Source: Ectobius pallidus (taxonomy: Eukaryota > Arthropoda > Insecta > Blattodea > Ectobiidae). Taken from it: DNA of 64,000 bases. Position 1 is the first letter of the stretch, and every line of letters starts with the position of its first letter. The notes under the pieces were generated by a model. That model saw nothing but the letters and a program-made list of their open reading frames with translations. It had not been told where the DNA came from and searched no databases. The DNA lies in the NCBI GenBank assembly GCA_964059195.1, contig CAXKWD010000007.1, forward strand, positions 22,517,023 to 22,581,022. The letters run 5' to 3'. Below, piece by piece: positions 10,933 to 22,588 of this stretch. Made by a program: the position numbers and the translations under genes.

Positions 10933-12090
10933 AAATAAAATCAGGTAAACTGATGTAACAAAGTGCCAGTATGTTTTTGTTTAATCAGTTATGACTGCAA
11001 TTATGATATGCAGAATGTTTTTTTTTTTTTAAATTGTTTTCCAAGTTAAGCTCCAGATTTATTCATTAAGCAGGGCTTACCGAAGAAGAAAGGTCTACCA
11101 TCTCGGCCACCTGGGTCCTTTTAACGGTCTAGTTGGATAAGCGCATGTAAATCAATAGTGTTTTTTGTCAAAGCTACCTGTATTTTAATTTCCAAGGCCT
11201 TATAAGATCACAGTAAACAATAGGCATGTTGTCAAGATAACTGATTTTCATTTTTTTTATAAATTCTTTCGAATACGTATATTACCATAAAATAGGCACT
11301 AAATTGAGCATTACTCCGAAACAGGTCAACCGATTTTATCCATTATGAATAGACGTCTTCCCATGGACATTATAAATGTGTATACAAAGTTTCATAAAAA
11401 TCCGGTAAAGCGTATTTGAGTTGCCGCGTCTTTAAAATATACACTAAATTGGGTTTTACTCCGGTACCGGTCTACCGATTTGGTCCAATATCAGTAGACG
11501 TCTTTCCACGTACATTATAAATGGGTATACAAAATTTCAGGAAAATCCAATAAAGCATATTTGAGTTATCACGACTTCTTATATATTAACATAAAAACAC
11601 TAAATTGGGCATTATTCCGGTACTGGCCAACTGATTTGTTCCAATATCAATAAACGTCTTCCCGTGGACATTATAAATGCGTATACGAAGTTTCATAAAT
11701 ATCCGATAAAGCGTATTTGAGTTATTGCGCCTTTAAAGTAGACACTAAATTGGGTTTTACTCCGGTACCGGTCAACAGATTAGGTTCAAATTCAATAGGG
11801 CACTTCTCATGGACGTCATAAATGGGTATACCAAGTTTTATGGAAATCCGATACAATCAATTAAAATAGGCATTAAATTGGGCATTACTCTGGTACCGGT
11901 GAACCGATTTGGTTCAATATCAATAGGGTTCTTCCCATTGACATTATAAATGTGTTTTCCAAGTTTCATGAAAATCTGAAAAAGCGTATTTGAGTTATGG
12001 CGCGTACAGACACACGGACGGACAGACAGACGGACAGACATTTTTCGTCCCCACACACAATCTCATAAAGTACCATACTGGCACTTAATA
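10933..12090 (-). repeat. GTACCGG tandem-unit element, copy 1 (minus)
   Basis: Non-coding element with one end aaataaaatcaggtaaactg (10933) and the other gtaccatactggcacttaata (ending about 12090). The inside holds about five diverged units of 130-155 bp, each containing cattactccggtaccgg, cattataaatg and aagtttcat landmarks, followed by a (GACAGACG)-like tract at 12003-12040. Three more copies lie at 13088, 51435 and 53624. Here it sits in the GPATCH1 intron 10613-15096. Confidence 0.8.
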
Positions 12091-13087
12091 ACACACCGGC
12101 ATGGTGGGTTGTTTATAATCTATAGACTATTCGATCATCTCTAGTGTGCAATTGGCACGTAGTCCATGTATGTAAACATTGTTGACATTGTAGACCTGCT
12201 CCCATTCAGTACGGCTCAGTTGAGTCAGCAGTCATATTATTCTGAAGTTTAGCATACAATAAATATGCATAGGCTACATCTTTGCCTATCTGAATAGACA
12301 TTCACCTGAATACTAGCTAACCCTTTTGAATGATACACTCAAAATTTCTTCAAACCCTACACTATGTACCCTACATAATATCGCTTTTCTCAAACTTGTT
12401 TTCTCTTGTTTCTGAGGCCCTCTCGTAATATTGGTTTCATGGGCTATAAGCTGAGTCAAGCTATCTAAAGATGCAATAGTGATGACACCATGCAAATCAT
12501 AACATCATGATTTTAATTCCAGTACACTATGTTCCTATGGATTCGCCATAATCCTCTGAATCCTGCAGAATTTGCTCAGACTTGAAAATTTGTAATTATT
12601 CAGATCATTTAACACAATTTGCTTATATCCTTGCCTTAGCAGAAACAGCTTATTTTTTCTTCTTCTTGTGCTGCCATTTATTGTTTCGGTCAACAATTTC
12701 AATTACGCATTTCCTGAAATTCTATGAGTCTCTTTCCAGTGTTAATAGTTTCGTATAAATCCGATAACTGACAGCAATGTTTATAATCACGGAGTGTTTC
12801 TGTGGACACACTGTATTACAAGTCTGTGCAATATACTGAGATAATTCATTTTGCAGACTTATTTCACACACAAATGAATAACACGTGCCAACAATATTAT
12901 ATATTTGGGTGTGATTATATATCTTATGGTTTAATTTTATTGAGAATTTGAATTTGTGTATTAATAATTATGCCCAGAGAATATGTTTTTTATTTGAATT
13001 ATTTTTGTACATTTTTTGGTTATTGTGTTATTAATAATAATATTATATTGTGCTTTTGGAAGAATGGGATTATTTTCTTATTATTTA
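12091..13087. other. Intronic spacer, nothing seen
   Basis: About 1 kb between two inverted copies of the GTACCGG element. No coding or repeat signal was recognised. Confidence 0.4.
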
Positions 13088-14184
13088 TTAAGTGCCATTA
13101 TGGTACTTTATGAGATTGTGTGGGGGAAGGGAAAATGTCTGTCTGTCTGTCTGTCTGTCCGTCCGTGTGTTTGTATGCGCGATAACTCAAATCGGCTTTA
13201 TTGGATTTTAATGAAACTTGGTATATGCATTTATAATGTCCATGGGAAGAACCCCATTGATAGTGGACCAAATCGGTTGACCGGTACCGGAATAAAACCC
13301 AATTTAGTGTCTATTTTAAAAGTGCCATAACTCAAATATGCTTTATCGGATTTTCATGAAACTTGGTATACACATTTATAATGTCCTCGGGAAAACGTCT
13401 GTTGATATTGAACCAAATCGGATGGTCGGTACCGGAATAATGTCCAATTTAGTGGCTTTTTATGGTATCATATAACATAAGATCCCATAACTCAAATACG
13501 CTTTATCGGATTTTCATGAAACTCGGTATAAACATTTATAACGTCCATGGAAAGAAGCTTATTAATTTTGGACCTAATCGGTTGACCGGTACCAGAGTAA
13601 AAACTAATTAAAGGTCACTTTTTTTAAAATCATGTCTATACTACAATGCCACATTTTTAATCATTTGAGGGCTTTGTCTGCAGTGCAGTCAGATGTTTGT
13701 TTACTTCGTTGATGTATTTGAAATTGAGTAGGCCTACTACATGAATATTGTTATACACAGAAGGTACATTACTGTGAAATAATTAGCGGAGTTATATGCC
13801 ACTGAATTTTGCGAAATGTTGACATATTTTAAGAATCTCAAGTTGCAAATACATTGAGATTTGACAAATAACACTATTCCTTCACATATGCTTATCAAAC
13901 TATATCGTCAAACTGACTGAGTTGGCCGAATGGTAACGCATTCGTATTCTGGAGGTCCCTGGATCAAATCGTGGAGCCGGCCGATGTGACATTGATTTTT
14001 TTTTTTTTTAATTTTTATGTGAGTGCACGATTGTCAAGGTATCACAAATCTGTAGTTCTGCTGACGCTGGTCGATTTTAATCTGATTAAAAAAAACTTAT
14101 TTTCTGCACATCACAATTGCAATTATAATTGATTCAACAAAAGCATACTGGCACTTTGTTATATCAGTTTACCTGATTTTATTT
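13088..14184 (+). repeat. GTACCGG tandem-unit element, copy 2 (plus)
   Basis: It runs from attaagtgccattatggtac through a (GTCT)n/(GTCC)n tract (13138-13166) and three tandem units (landmark gaaact near 13213, 13368 and 13517), and ends with catactggcactttgttata and the common terminus near 14184. It is inverted relative to copy 1 and interrupted by a tRNA-derived SINE at about 13915-14020. The 104-codon frame at 13016-13330 is only a read-through of the repeat. Confidence 0.8.
13915..14020 (+). mobile_element. tRNA-derived SINE head inside GTACCGG copy 2
   Basis: gttggccgaatggtaacgca resembles an A box and ggatcaaatc a B box, spaced as in a tRNA promoter, followed by a T-rich run. The homologous position of copy 4 (about 54250) lacks this segment, so it is an insertion. 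Its exact right end is unclear. Confidence 0.55.
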
Positions 14185-15096
14185 TTTTGAGGGTAGTTTA
14201 ATTCCTACTTTGTTTTCGATTTTGGGTTAGGGGTATCAACCTGAGCGGTTGCAAGCTGGAATTTATTTATTGTTTTATACTTTTTCAGCATTGTTACCTA
14301 TAATGGTGGGTATTTTTTATATTTATAATGATGATTTTAAAAGAAGACTTTTAGGTTTTTCGTTAAGTAAAATAGAATTTTTTAATGTTTTTTGCCCAAA
14401 ACATTTTAGGTCATAATAAAAGTTTAATGAACTTTGAATTCAGTAATGTAATATGTGTAGAATTTAACTGAAAGATTTAGTTAAATTTTCTGAAACTTGT
14501 TTTAAGACATTAATGTAGAAGAAAGCCTAAAAATCAAATGAAGTAGTGAGATATGGTCTCTTTGTTTCTAACATCTAATTATCTTTATGATTGACTGTGG
14601 ATAATACTTTTCCCCCCCTTTCTTAAGTTGTTCACATGCTAACAGCAGATTAGATGAACAAGGGATGAAATTTATATTTATTGGTATGTTTTTTGTTTGT
14701 CTGCAAAATAGTGATTTCTCAAATAAAAAGGCTAATGAATTAAGAAAATTGAATAAACCTTTTAGGAGTAAATTAGGTATTTTAGTATTCCATTTAGATG
14801 TTTTTATTTACCTGGGAATAAATGTGTGTGAATCCTATGGATATGACATGACAAGTGTATGTTCGGTTTTGGTTTTGGTAGTAAGGGGGAAAAATAGGTA
14901 AAAACCTAAGAATCTGTCCCTGGTGATCTTACATTTCTACTCCCAAGAAGCCTTGATATAGCCAATACTGGGAAGCTTCATATCTTATTCTTGTTATGTT
15001 GTAACCCTAATGCTTATGCACAATAGGGTTATCTCCCCCCCCCCCCCCCGAAAATTCAGTAATAATATTCTTGTTATGTATTTATTTTGATTTCAG
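14185..15096. other. GPATCH1 intron end with 15-base C run
   Basis: No gene or element was recognised. A homopolymer of 15 C lies at 15035-15049, only about 47 bp upstream of the acceptor tttcag at 15091-15096. Confidence 0.6.
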
Positions 15097-15406
15097 ATCG
15101 AATGTCATACTTCCAGCCTATAACAATGACTGAGTGGGAAAAGGAGCGTGAACGAGTTGAATTTGAACAAGCTGCTCGTTTATATCAACCGTTGTCTGGC
15201 TTGATGAAGGATCGTTTTGTGCCAGCTTCTCAGAATGAAGACTTAAACAATATTCTCGAACCGCTGAGTAAGCCAGAAGATCCTGATAGTGACAAAAGAG
15301 CAGCTGCAAAGATTAAGATGTTTGGTCGTCTCACCCGAGAGGAAACTGAGTGGAGACCATGTAGTTTACTTTGCAAGAGGTTCAACGTTCCAGAACTTTA
15401 TCCTGG
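15097..15406 (+). CDS. GPATCH1: GPATCH1 exon c
   Basis: The split Asp codon (G from exon b plus AT here) continues into MTEWEKERERVEFEQAARLY, the highly conserved block of GPATCH1 (human MTEWERGRERDEFARAALLY). It then gives KIKMFGRLTREETEWRP and LLCKRFNVPELYP, matching human KMKMFGKLTRDTFEWHP and LLCKRFNVPDPYP. The donor is cctgg|gtatgt at 15407, leaving two bases of a Gly codon. The frame is uninterrupted and splice phases agree on both sides. Confidence 0.94.
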
Positions 15407-15484
15407 GTATGTAATATTGTAGTTAGAAATTTCTTGAGGATACCTTGGGTTTTTTAATATCTTTGAGACCTATCATCAGTAATA

Positions 15485-15690
15485 CAGGGTTTGTCCAAAA
15501 AGTAATGTCAGTGAGTTGATTAGAAGACATTTATTGATCTGATTGGTGCAATACATTAAAAAGTTTCAAAATAGGCCCATCTTGCGTCGATACATCGCTT
15601 CCAGCGAGATTTCTAGGCATCGAAGGCGTCATGATAGGCCTTTTCTGGAATTTCCCTTTTTGAGTGAAGATAATGTCTGAAACTAGTTCA
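15485..15690 (-). mobile_element. Truncated mariner, transposase C-terminus
   Basis: The left end acagggtttgtccaaaaagt is a mariner-type terminus. The minus strand reads KSRWKRCIDARWAYFETF and a stop, the usual last residues of a mariner transposase (CIDA-x-GAYFE). The rest of the element is missing. It lies in the GPATCH1 intron 15407-23228. Confidence 0.6.
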
Positions 15691-15694
15691 GATT

Positions 15695-15807
15695 GGCCAG
15701 CCAGAGGTTTTGAACCCATGATCTCGTGAATATGAATCAGCAGTGTTATGACTCGGACAACTCAATTTGTCTTGTTGGATTTTTTTTTTTTTTTTTTTTT
15801 TTTTTTC
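15695..15807 (-). mobile_element. tRNA-derived SINE head and poly-T run
   Basis: On the minus strand, gagttgtccgagtcataaca and gggttcaaaacc resemble A and B boxes of a tRNA-type promoter. A run of 27 T (15780-15806) directly follows on the plus strand. Boundaries are uncertain. Confidence 0.4.
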
Positions 15808-16354
15808 TGCTATGATATTAGGTTCACACGATTTCACAAACCATGTACTATTGTTAAACTTTTCGGAGCTGCATTTATGTAGGGATAAAAGAAATTTTCA
15901 TTTAAATCATCAGTGGGCTGTAAGTTTTAAAGAGAAGAAAATTTCAGTGACATAGTTGATTTCCATAATTGACAATAGTAATATGTAGATAAAAATCCTC
16001 ATATTTTACATAGGCTGTCTGCTTTTATACATTTTTAGAAGTGATGCATTTATACATCAGTAGCAGTAAAAAAGTTTAATAGTCAGAGTGCATTGTCTGT
16101 CTGGGGTTTTACCAAACTTGTCCATCCTCCTCTTTGGAGCACAGGGGGAGCATGCCCTGGATATAATGATTGAAAGATTTGTCAATCTCTGCCATCATCT
16201 GTAAATGCATTAATACATTAAACAGAATCAGATTTTGTGTGCCTCATATATCCCTAAACAAGTGGAAATGCTTTTGCAATTTATCATGACTGTTTAGCTC
16301 ATACGTCTTTGGATTTGAACCAGTAACATTCTCTTTCCTTTATATTCTAACTAG
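15808..16354. other. Intronic, nothing seen
   Basis: No coding or repeat signal was recognised. Confidence 0.4.
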
Positions 16355-17345
16355 CTTAAAAGGCCCGGTGTCGCTCGGGTTTTGTATTTTGTTAATGCGA
16401 AAATAACTTATGAAGGACTTTCGATTTTCAAACTCGAGGTCTTTAAGGTCTTTATATAGGTATTTAGAATTTGAAATGGGGAAGAACGACTTATCACACA
16501 CAAACTATTTCCTCAGAAAATGCTAGATAAGCTACAGCTTATTATAGCTTATAGCAGATCCCCGCGGTTTCGCCCACAATAATTAATAGGAAGATTATAA
16601 ATTAAGAGCAAAATAATTAAACTATTATATTTACTAACACTTTGCACACGAAACATTCATAGGTCTAAACTAAACGATTGATAGGCCTAATTAATGAAAC
16701 AACTGTAAATCCGAAGTGAATTCCACGATTAGAAAGCGCAGCATGGGAAAAATAACCTCAGATTAGAGTTCCCTGGCCTAAAAAAAACCCTGCATAATGT
16801 TTGTCCATTTATGGCTATATTCACTATTCTTCTTCCGTCTAGGGTGAAAATTTCATCTGTCTGCATGCCTTGACATTATAAACAAATGATTCGGCCATGG
16901 TGGGCTTACAAAATTCGAACGATCGCGATGCTTTTATTTCCAAGGTATGACGAAAGTAGGCCAAGTCATCTGCAATTGATTTGACAACTGAAAACTGATG
17001 TTTCGAAAGCGCAAGAAATGTACGTCTCAATCCCGTTTTCACTCATAACTCGTGAACGAAAGCTAAAATTAAAAATGTAGCATGCCTTTGTGGGAATGTA
17101 TTCAACAACTTCCCAAAGTTTCATGGTGATCGGATGAATGGCATAGTAATGCATAAAGGACAGACACACATACATTCATTTTGATGTAGGCTATATAGAA
17201 GATCTATATAGATTACCCGTCGAGCGTTGCTGCAATCTCAGAAGATTATGAGAATTGAAATCGATTAAACTCACAATGAAAAAAATGTGTGTAAATGTAT
17301 TTGACAGGCAGACATATATTCGTTTTTATTTATATAGATGAAGAA
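16355..17345 (+). mobile_element. Non-LTR (RTE-like) non-coding remnant, copy A
   Basis: It starts near aaaggcccggtgtcgctcgg, has gatccccgcggtttcgccc at about 16556, and ends with ttttatttatatagatgaag. The segment with cccaaagtttcatggtgatc, an ACA-rich tract and a TATATAGAT end is typical of RTE-type 3' UTRs in arthropods. Its 3' half is repeated at 17600-17940. No open frame is left. Confidence 0.5.
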
Positions 17346-17599
17346 TGGAATAAGCCTACTGAGGCCATAGTTTCTATATTCATTTGTCCAGACTTATAAT
17401 TCCGTTACATTTCAGGCAGATTTAACAACCCTACATAAGAGATTTTACTTATGATTACATATAGAAATGTTGTAGCCTGGACCCCGAACTAAGCAACTTC
17501 CCCGGAATTTTCTGTAAAGCATCTTTCATAAGAAGAATATTCCACGTTAAATAAATATTTAATATTACCTTATCATCACCTTATCATTAACTCTCTGGC

Positions 17600-17942
17600 G
17601 TTTATAATAACATGAGATATCCATTGCCTTCCAAAGCGATCGCGATGCTATTGTTTCCAAAGTATGACAAAAATAGACAAAGCCTTCTGCAATTGATTTG
17701 ACAACTAAAATGAATAACTGATGCTTCGAAAGCGTAAAAAATGCACGTTTTCTTGCCGTTTTTCACTCATAACTCGCGAACGAAGGCTAAAATTAAAAAT
17801 GTAGTGTGACAGAAACCTTCCCGGGAATGTACCCAACAACTTCCCAAAGTTTCATGGCGATCGGATGAATGGTGTAGTAATGCATAAAGGACACACACAC
17901 ACACACACACACATACATTCATTTTTATATATATAGATGAGG
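17600..17942 (+). mobile_element. Non-LTR (RTE-like) 3' end, copy B
   Basis: Homologous to about 16920-17210: shared tctgcaattgatttgacaac, cactcataactcg, cttcccaaagtttcatgg and catacattcatttt, with a (CA)n tract at 17888-17911 and a final tatatatatagatgag. It is the second of two neighbouring truncated copies. Confidence 0.55.
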
Positions 17943-18566
17943 TCGGAAAATCTCTAGGCAGTGACTTATACATATGTCATCATTGTCACGGTACGTTAAG
18001 ATTTATTCTGGATATAAGTTACATCTGTTCAGGAATCAGTATTATAATATTTAATGGGAAATATATTCCATAGTTAGCAATGAAGAATTAAGAATTAAGA
18101 ATTAGCCCACATGCATCCCATAGCAGGCACCCATGGCGAGGGTGGCTGACTCGTTTAAATAAGAACGTTTCAGGCTAGCCTCACCTGAGAACGCTAAAAT
18201 TAATATAAGTTAACTGACTCTGATAGTTAGCAATATTGGCATTTAATTGTAATCACCTCCTGTAGAACTTCGCGGGTGCGCAGGCAAAGATTGAGATATG
18301 TCCATTGAGTTATAAATAAAAATTTTCTGTACATTTGTGTTAAATCCAGTAATTCATAATCACAAATGTACGGTAGTTATGGATGTGTGCCTCATGGGTT
18401 TATCCATCTCTAAAACGATGTTGGGTGGGTAAAGTGTGTTAAGTCACTCTAATTCTCAGTAACAAGAAAGTGGACTTAACTCTCTTTGCCCGCGCAAAGA
18501 CATAATAAAGACATAATCTCATATCAACAGCATGTATGAAATACATCTGTTCCTTTGTGCATAATA
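17943..18566. other. Intronic, nothing seen
   Basis: Contains small direct repeats such as aagaattaagaattaag near 18083, but no recognisable element or gene. Confidence 0.4.
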
Positions 18567-18626
18567 CGAGGGGTGTTCGGAAATGATTTACAATAGTATT
18601 TTTTTGTACCTTATTTATTAATGAAC

Positions 18627-18878
18627 GTCCGTCGCCGTGGGTGAGTTGGTAGCGTGACTGCCAGCCACCTGGGCGGCCCGAGTTCGATTCCCGGCCGGGT
18701 CGGGGATTTTTCAGTAGTGAAAAATGTCTTTCCCGGGTTCAGGACTGGGTGTGTGTGTGTCCTTAGATTTAAGTAGGTAGGGGACTGGCGCACCCCGGTA
18801 ACAAATCCGCTGAGAATATCCCCTTACGGGATCACCAGGGGTCGCTCGCGAACCTGAGGAATAACTTTTTTATTTTTT
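18627..18878 (+). mobile_element. tRNA-derived SINE nested in mariner, 10-bp TSD
   Basis: A 252-bp insertion bounded by ATTAATGAAC at 18617-18626 and 18879-18888. The head gtgggtgagttggtagcgtg (A box) and gagttcgattcccgg (B box) are tRNA-like. The body contains tgtgtgtgtgtcc and a tract ending gaacctgaggaataactttt. The presence of a TSD makes it a retroposed SINE rather than a tRNA gene. Confidence 0.8.
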
Positions 18879-19701
18879 ATTAATGAACATGAATCAATGA
18901 ACATGGGATCTCTCAATATACTCTCCATCAATGTCAATACTCCACTGCCACCTTCCTGGCAACATCATTATTGCATCACGGAACCATTGTTTGGCGGTAC
19001 TATGCACTCACTCGTGGACAGCTGCCTGCAATACCTTGTTGTTGCCGAACCTTTACCCTCGCAGCGCTTCCTTCATTCTGTCGAATAGAGCATAATCCGA
19101 TGGAGTGAGATCCGGTGAATATGGTGGGTATGGCACAACAATGAACTCCAGGCATGTCAACTTTGCAGTCGTCACATCGCTGGTGTGCGGGAGCGCATTG
19201 TCATGCTGGAGGAGCACACCTTTTGACCCCTTTCCCTTTCACCGTTGCTGAATCCTGCGTCTAATTCAGTAAGATTGTCACAGCACACCCTGCCAGTAAG
19301 CCAGTCCATTAGTAGGCCTATGCCACAAGTGTCCAAAAAGATGGAGATTATCTGCTTACCTGCAGATGGAGCAGCACAAAATTTCTTGGGCCGGGGACTC
19401 CCAGGATCTCTCCATTGCATGGATTGTGGATTTTCTTCTCAGGTGTAAGGTAGTGACACCATAATTTGTCACCAGTCACCAGTTTCTCCAAAAAATCTGG
19501 ATCATCATTGTTCATTTCCAATAGTCAATGACAGACTTCAACTCTGTTCTCCTTATGAGCCTGTGTCAAGTCCCGTGAACCCTAATGTGCATACACCTTT
19601 TTCATATCCAAATCGTCATGGATAATGGTGTGCAGGGTTGTGCAGCCAAGCCCTGTCTGAGATTCCGATTCATCAAAGGTTATACTCCTATCAGTTATAA
19701 T

Positions 19702-20595
19702 CAGGGCACGGATTCTGTTGACCTAAAATTGTTTGAAAAATGACCTATAAAATGACCCTAAACTTTAAAGAAAATGACTTAATGATTATAAAAAAAAATG
19801 ACCTAAAAACTGATATTTTATTTATAAAAAATTATTATTCTATACACAAAGTTATAGACTAGTTTGTACATAAATGTAAAAACTGTAAATAACTGTAATG
19901 TTATGAATGTTCTTTTCTCACCGAAATTTATACTGGCACTGAGCCACTGGTGAGTCAAAATTCGGCACATCCGGATTATATTGTTGTTTATTGAGGGTAA
20001 ACAGTAGTTCGCACTCTCAAATCCAAGCAGGTGGCAGACTCTGGTGCCAAGTCAATCTAATAACAATAGTTATATAATACAAAATTTTGGCGTTTCTTTG
20101 ATTCTCACTTCCGACTGAGACATGTCAACACTTTTACTCCGAATTTTCCCTTCTTGCAATAAACAAACAACGCTTCAAAGACAGCACCGCTAGTGACGAA
20201 AAAAGTTAATACACTCAATGTAAATACATGAAAATGACTGAATAATGAAGCAAATGACACGAAAATGACAAAATAATCACCTAAAAATATAAAATTGCAT
20301 AAGCTAAACTAAACTCCGTGGCTCTACATCCCTGAAGGGACTTGGCCTACCACCTGACCGCTGCATCATCTCCCGTAGGCAGATGGCAGGATTGGGGGGC
20401 ATGTGGTCAGCATGCCGACACCCACAGCCGTTAATGGTGGTTTTCTTGACCGATAAAATTGCATAAAATGACAAAAAATGACCTAATAAAAGTGCATTTC
20501 TATAATCTGGGGCCATGATTAGGATTTATCCACAAGTTGGCAATGTCTATGCAGCATCAATAAAAAGATGACATGTCATTAGAATCCGGGCCCTG
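19702..20595. mobile_element. Non-autonomous hAT element, 894 bp, 8-bp TSD
   Basis: The ends CAGGGCACGGATTCT and AGAATCCGGGCCCTG are inverted repeats with one mismatch. They are flanked by GTTATAAT at 19694-19701 and 20596-20603, the 8-bp duplication expected of hAT transposases. The interior is non-coding and unusually rich in aaaatgacct-like repeats, and it contains a SINE fragment at about 20305-20460. It interrupts the mariner transposase. Confidence 0.85.
20305..20460 (-). mobile_element. SINE fragment, same family as 36010-36325
   Basis: On the minus strand, gcatgctgaccacatg, atctgcctac and ggtggtaggcc match the 3' half of the SINE at 36010-36325 in order. Its tRNA head is missing. The 70-codon frame over it is not a gene. 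Confidence 0.6.
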
Positions 20596-21023
20596 GTTAT
20601 AATCAATTCAGACAACTTCAATGTTCCTCGGAGATCACGATGTTGACAGACGACCATTACTCACATTCTTGCTTGCAGATTCCCTTCTACTGGTGAACCC
20701 AGCGATCCAGTTGTAAACGGTCTTCTGTGCAGGAGCTGCTTGGCCACAAACCACGGTTAAACATTTATGAATATCTACTGTTTTTACTTCTTTCTTCCAC
20801 AAAAACCATGCAGTCCACCTTTGTCCATGATATTCACCTTCCATCTTTCTCTACTTGACAACAAACAAGTGCTGTTCTTTCACTGTACACTGTGTTCACA
20901 GCTGCCATCTAGCATCTGCATGGTGTACTAGTATCAGGTTATCATCCTACGAGAGGACATGCTCATAGATTGAGCAGTATTTTTAAACCAACGCAATTGT
21001 AAGTCATTTCTGAACGCCCTTCG

Positions 21024-21699
21024 TATCTTTCAAAAATCAGTACTTACCAATAGGCATCAATAACAATAATACACTATAGTTACAAAATTGCCTTATGTAG
21101 ATTTTTTAAAATATTGTATCCATGATGTTTCAGTTTTCATTTTTATTTAGGATGTATTATTTGTATCACTTCGTCCTTATGGCAGTGCCCTAACAAGGGA
21201 AGTTTCTGTTTATAAAAAAATATCAATTTGAAAATAGAAGTGTCATCTAAATATCAAAAATCTTTTAGCAAACAATGACAGTGCAATTTTAAATAAGATT
21301 TTCTTACACATTTCTCGATGTTCGTCCTAGAGGGAGTGTAGGCCTATTTCACACTTATTTACACATTTGGTTAAATAGGATATATTTCCTGATTTTTGTG
21401 GATATAAATTTGCTTAGTAGTGATAATTTCAAACATCCATAAGAGTAAGAAAATGTTTTGTAAATTTTCGCCCATATCACTGTTACCAAAAAATTTGGTC
21501 CATAAAGAACATTGTTTTGTTCAGAGAAAGCAGCCACATTGATTATAATATGAATGCGTTTAATGGTATTGTCTCAATCTAAAATGCTATTGAAATAATT
21601 TAGTTTCAGTATATTTTATTAATTACAAGCAGTGATGCCAAACCATTCCCTAAATAGCTTTAGGTTATCAATTTCCATTAAATGACAGTAGGTTTGTTC
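21024..21699. other. Intronic, nothing seen
   Basis: No gene or repeat was recognised. Confidence 0.4.
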
Positions 21700-22588
21700 C
21701 TATACTATTTTCACTTTAAGTTCAAAGGAGATGTAAACAAACTCTAAAGTACCACTTCGCCGAGCATGTGACTATACCACGTGGAGATTTACCCGCCACG
21801 GAAAGAAAGGGAATGAGGATTTGTGTATATTCCAGTGTTCTCAATAGTACTTTTAAAATATTTTTTATGACATTCACCATTGTTGAAAAATGTGATATTT
21901 ATTTTGAAAAGATCGATACATCTGTACAAAATTAGGCTTAATATTAGTATTAATATTAGTATATTAGTATTAAGAAGATATTAAGGAGTATAAAAAATTA
22001 CTCTCATTTTGCAATGTTGGCTGCCCACTTCAGAGGCGTTTTCTTTTTGAATTCATTAATTTCTGTTTGTAACCGCCCCAATCCTATCAGAGCTGTAAGT
22101 TACATGAAACTTTTGACGAAATTTTTGTCTTGTTATAGCACACGACTTTCTTGTCCTCATGTACGTGTTGTATAACCGATATAAATAAATAAATGAACGA
22201 ACATTCAGCAGGTCTTACCAAGTTATTGGGAGGGAGCTGTGGCAATTTCATTCCAAGATGGCGTGCTTGAGCATTCACACAGCCGTCGTAAGCACCTACA
22301 ATTTACATCTGTTGTAACGGTTTAATTAGTTCACTTAGTTATTATGCATCAGGAAAATCTGATCAAATTAATTTTGTTTCATATACAGATCTGCTTCAGA
22401 AACGTTTTTTTAAATTTCTCTGCACGAAAATAGCTACAACAAGGTACGGTTTGAACCGAACTATTTTATTAAGAGCAACAGTAAGCATACAGCAAAAGTT
22501 ACAGTTCGTCCACTAGCCAATGAGGCGCTCCCTTGTCACGTGGCTTTGTTTACATTTACTTTGAACTTAAAGTGAAATTAGTATAGAG
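21700..22588. mobile_element. Foldback/MITE-like element with about 45-bp TIRs
   Basis: ctatactattttcactttaa with gttcaaaggag and tgtaaacaaa (21700-21750) reappears inverted at 22541-22588. The interior of about 800 bp is non-coding. I did not find a clear TSD, so the superfamily is open. Confidence 0.6.

Larger units (their letters stand above)
18567..21023 (-). mobile_element. Mariner element carrying nested SINE and hAT insertions
   Basis: Terminal inverted repeats of about 28 bp (cgaggggtgttcggaaatga at the left; the right end is its complement, with four mismatches) are flanked by TA on both sides (18565-18566, 21024-21025). Subtracting the two nested insertions leaves about 1.3 kb, the normal length of a mariner. 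The minus strand holds transposase remains: a helix-turn-helix region with KTVYNWIAGF (about 20700), SMQWRDPGSPRPKKF (about 19400), the second catalytic Asp in LQHDNALPHTS (about 19190-19220), and the third in YSPDLTPSDYALF (about 19085-19120). Stops and frameshifts make it inactive. Confidence 0.85.

Noticed and set aside
11838..12056. Similar peptides with CLSVRPCVC at 11838-12056, 13016-13330 and 52093-52296
   Set aside because: All are read-throughs of the GTCT/GTCC tract and tandem units of the GTACCGG element; no conserved frame exists between copies.
18627..18700. Possible tRNA gene
   Set aside because: The tRNA-like head belongs to a 252-bp insertion with a TSD, so it is a SINE promoter region.
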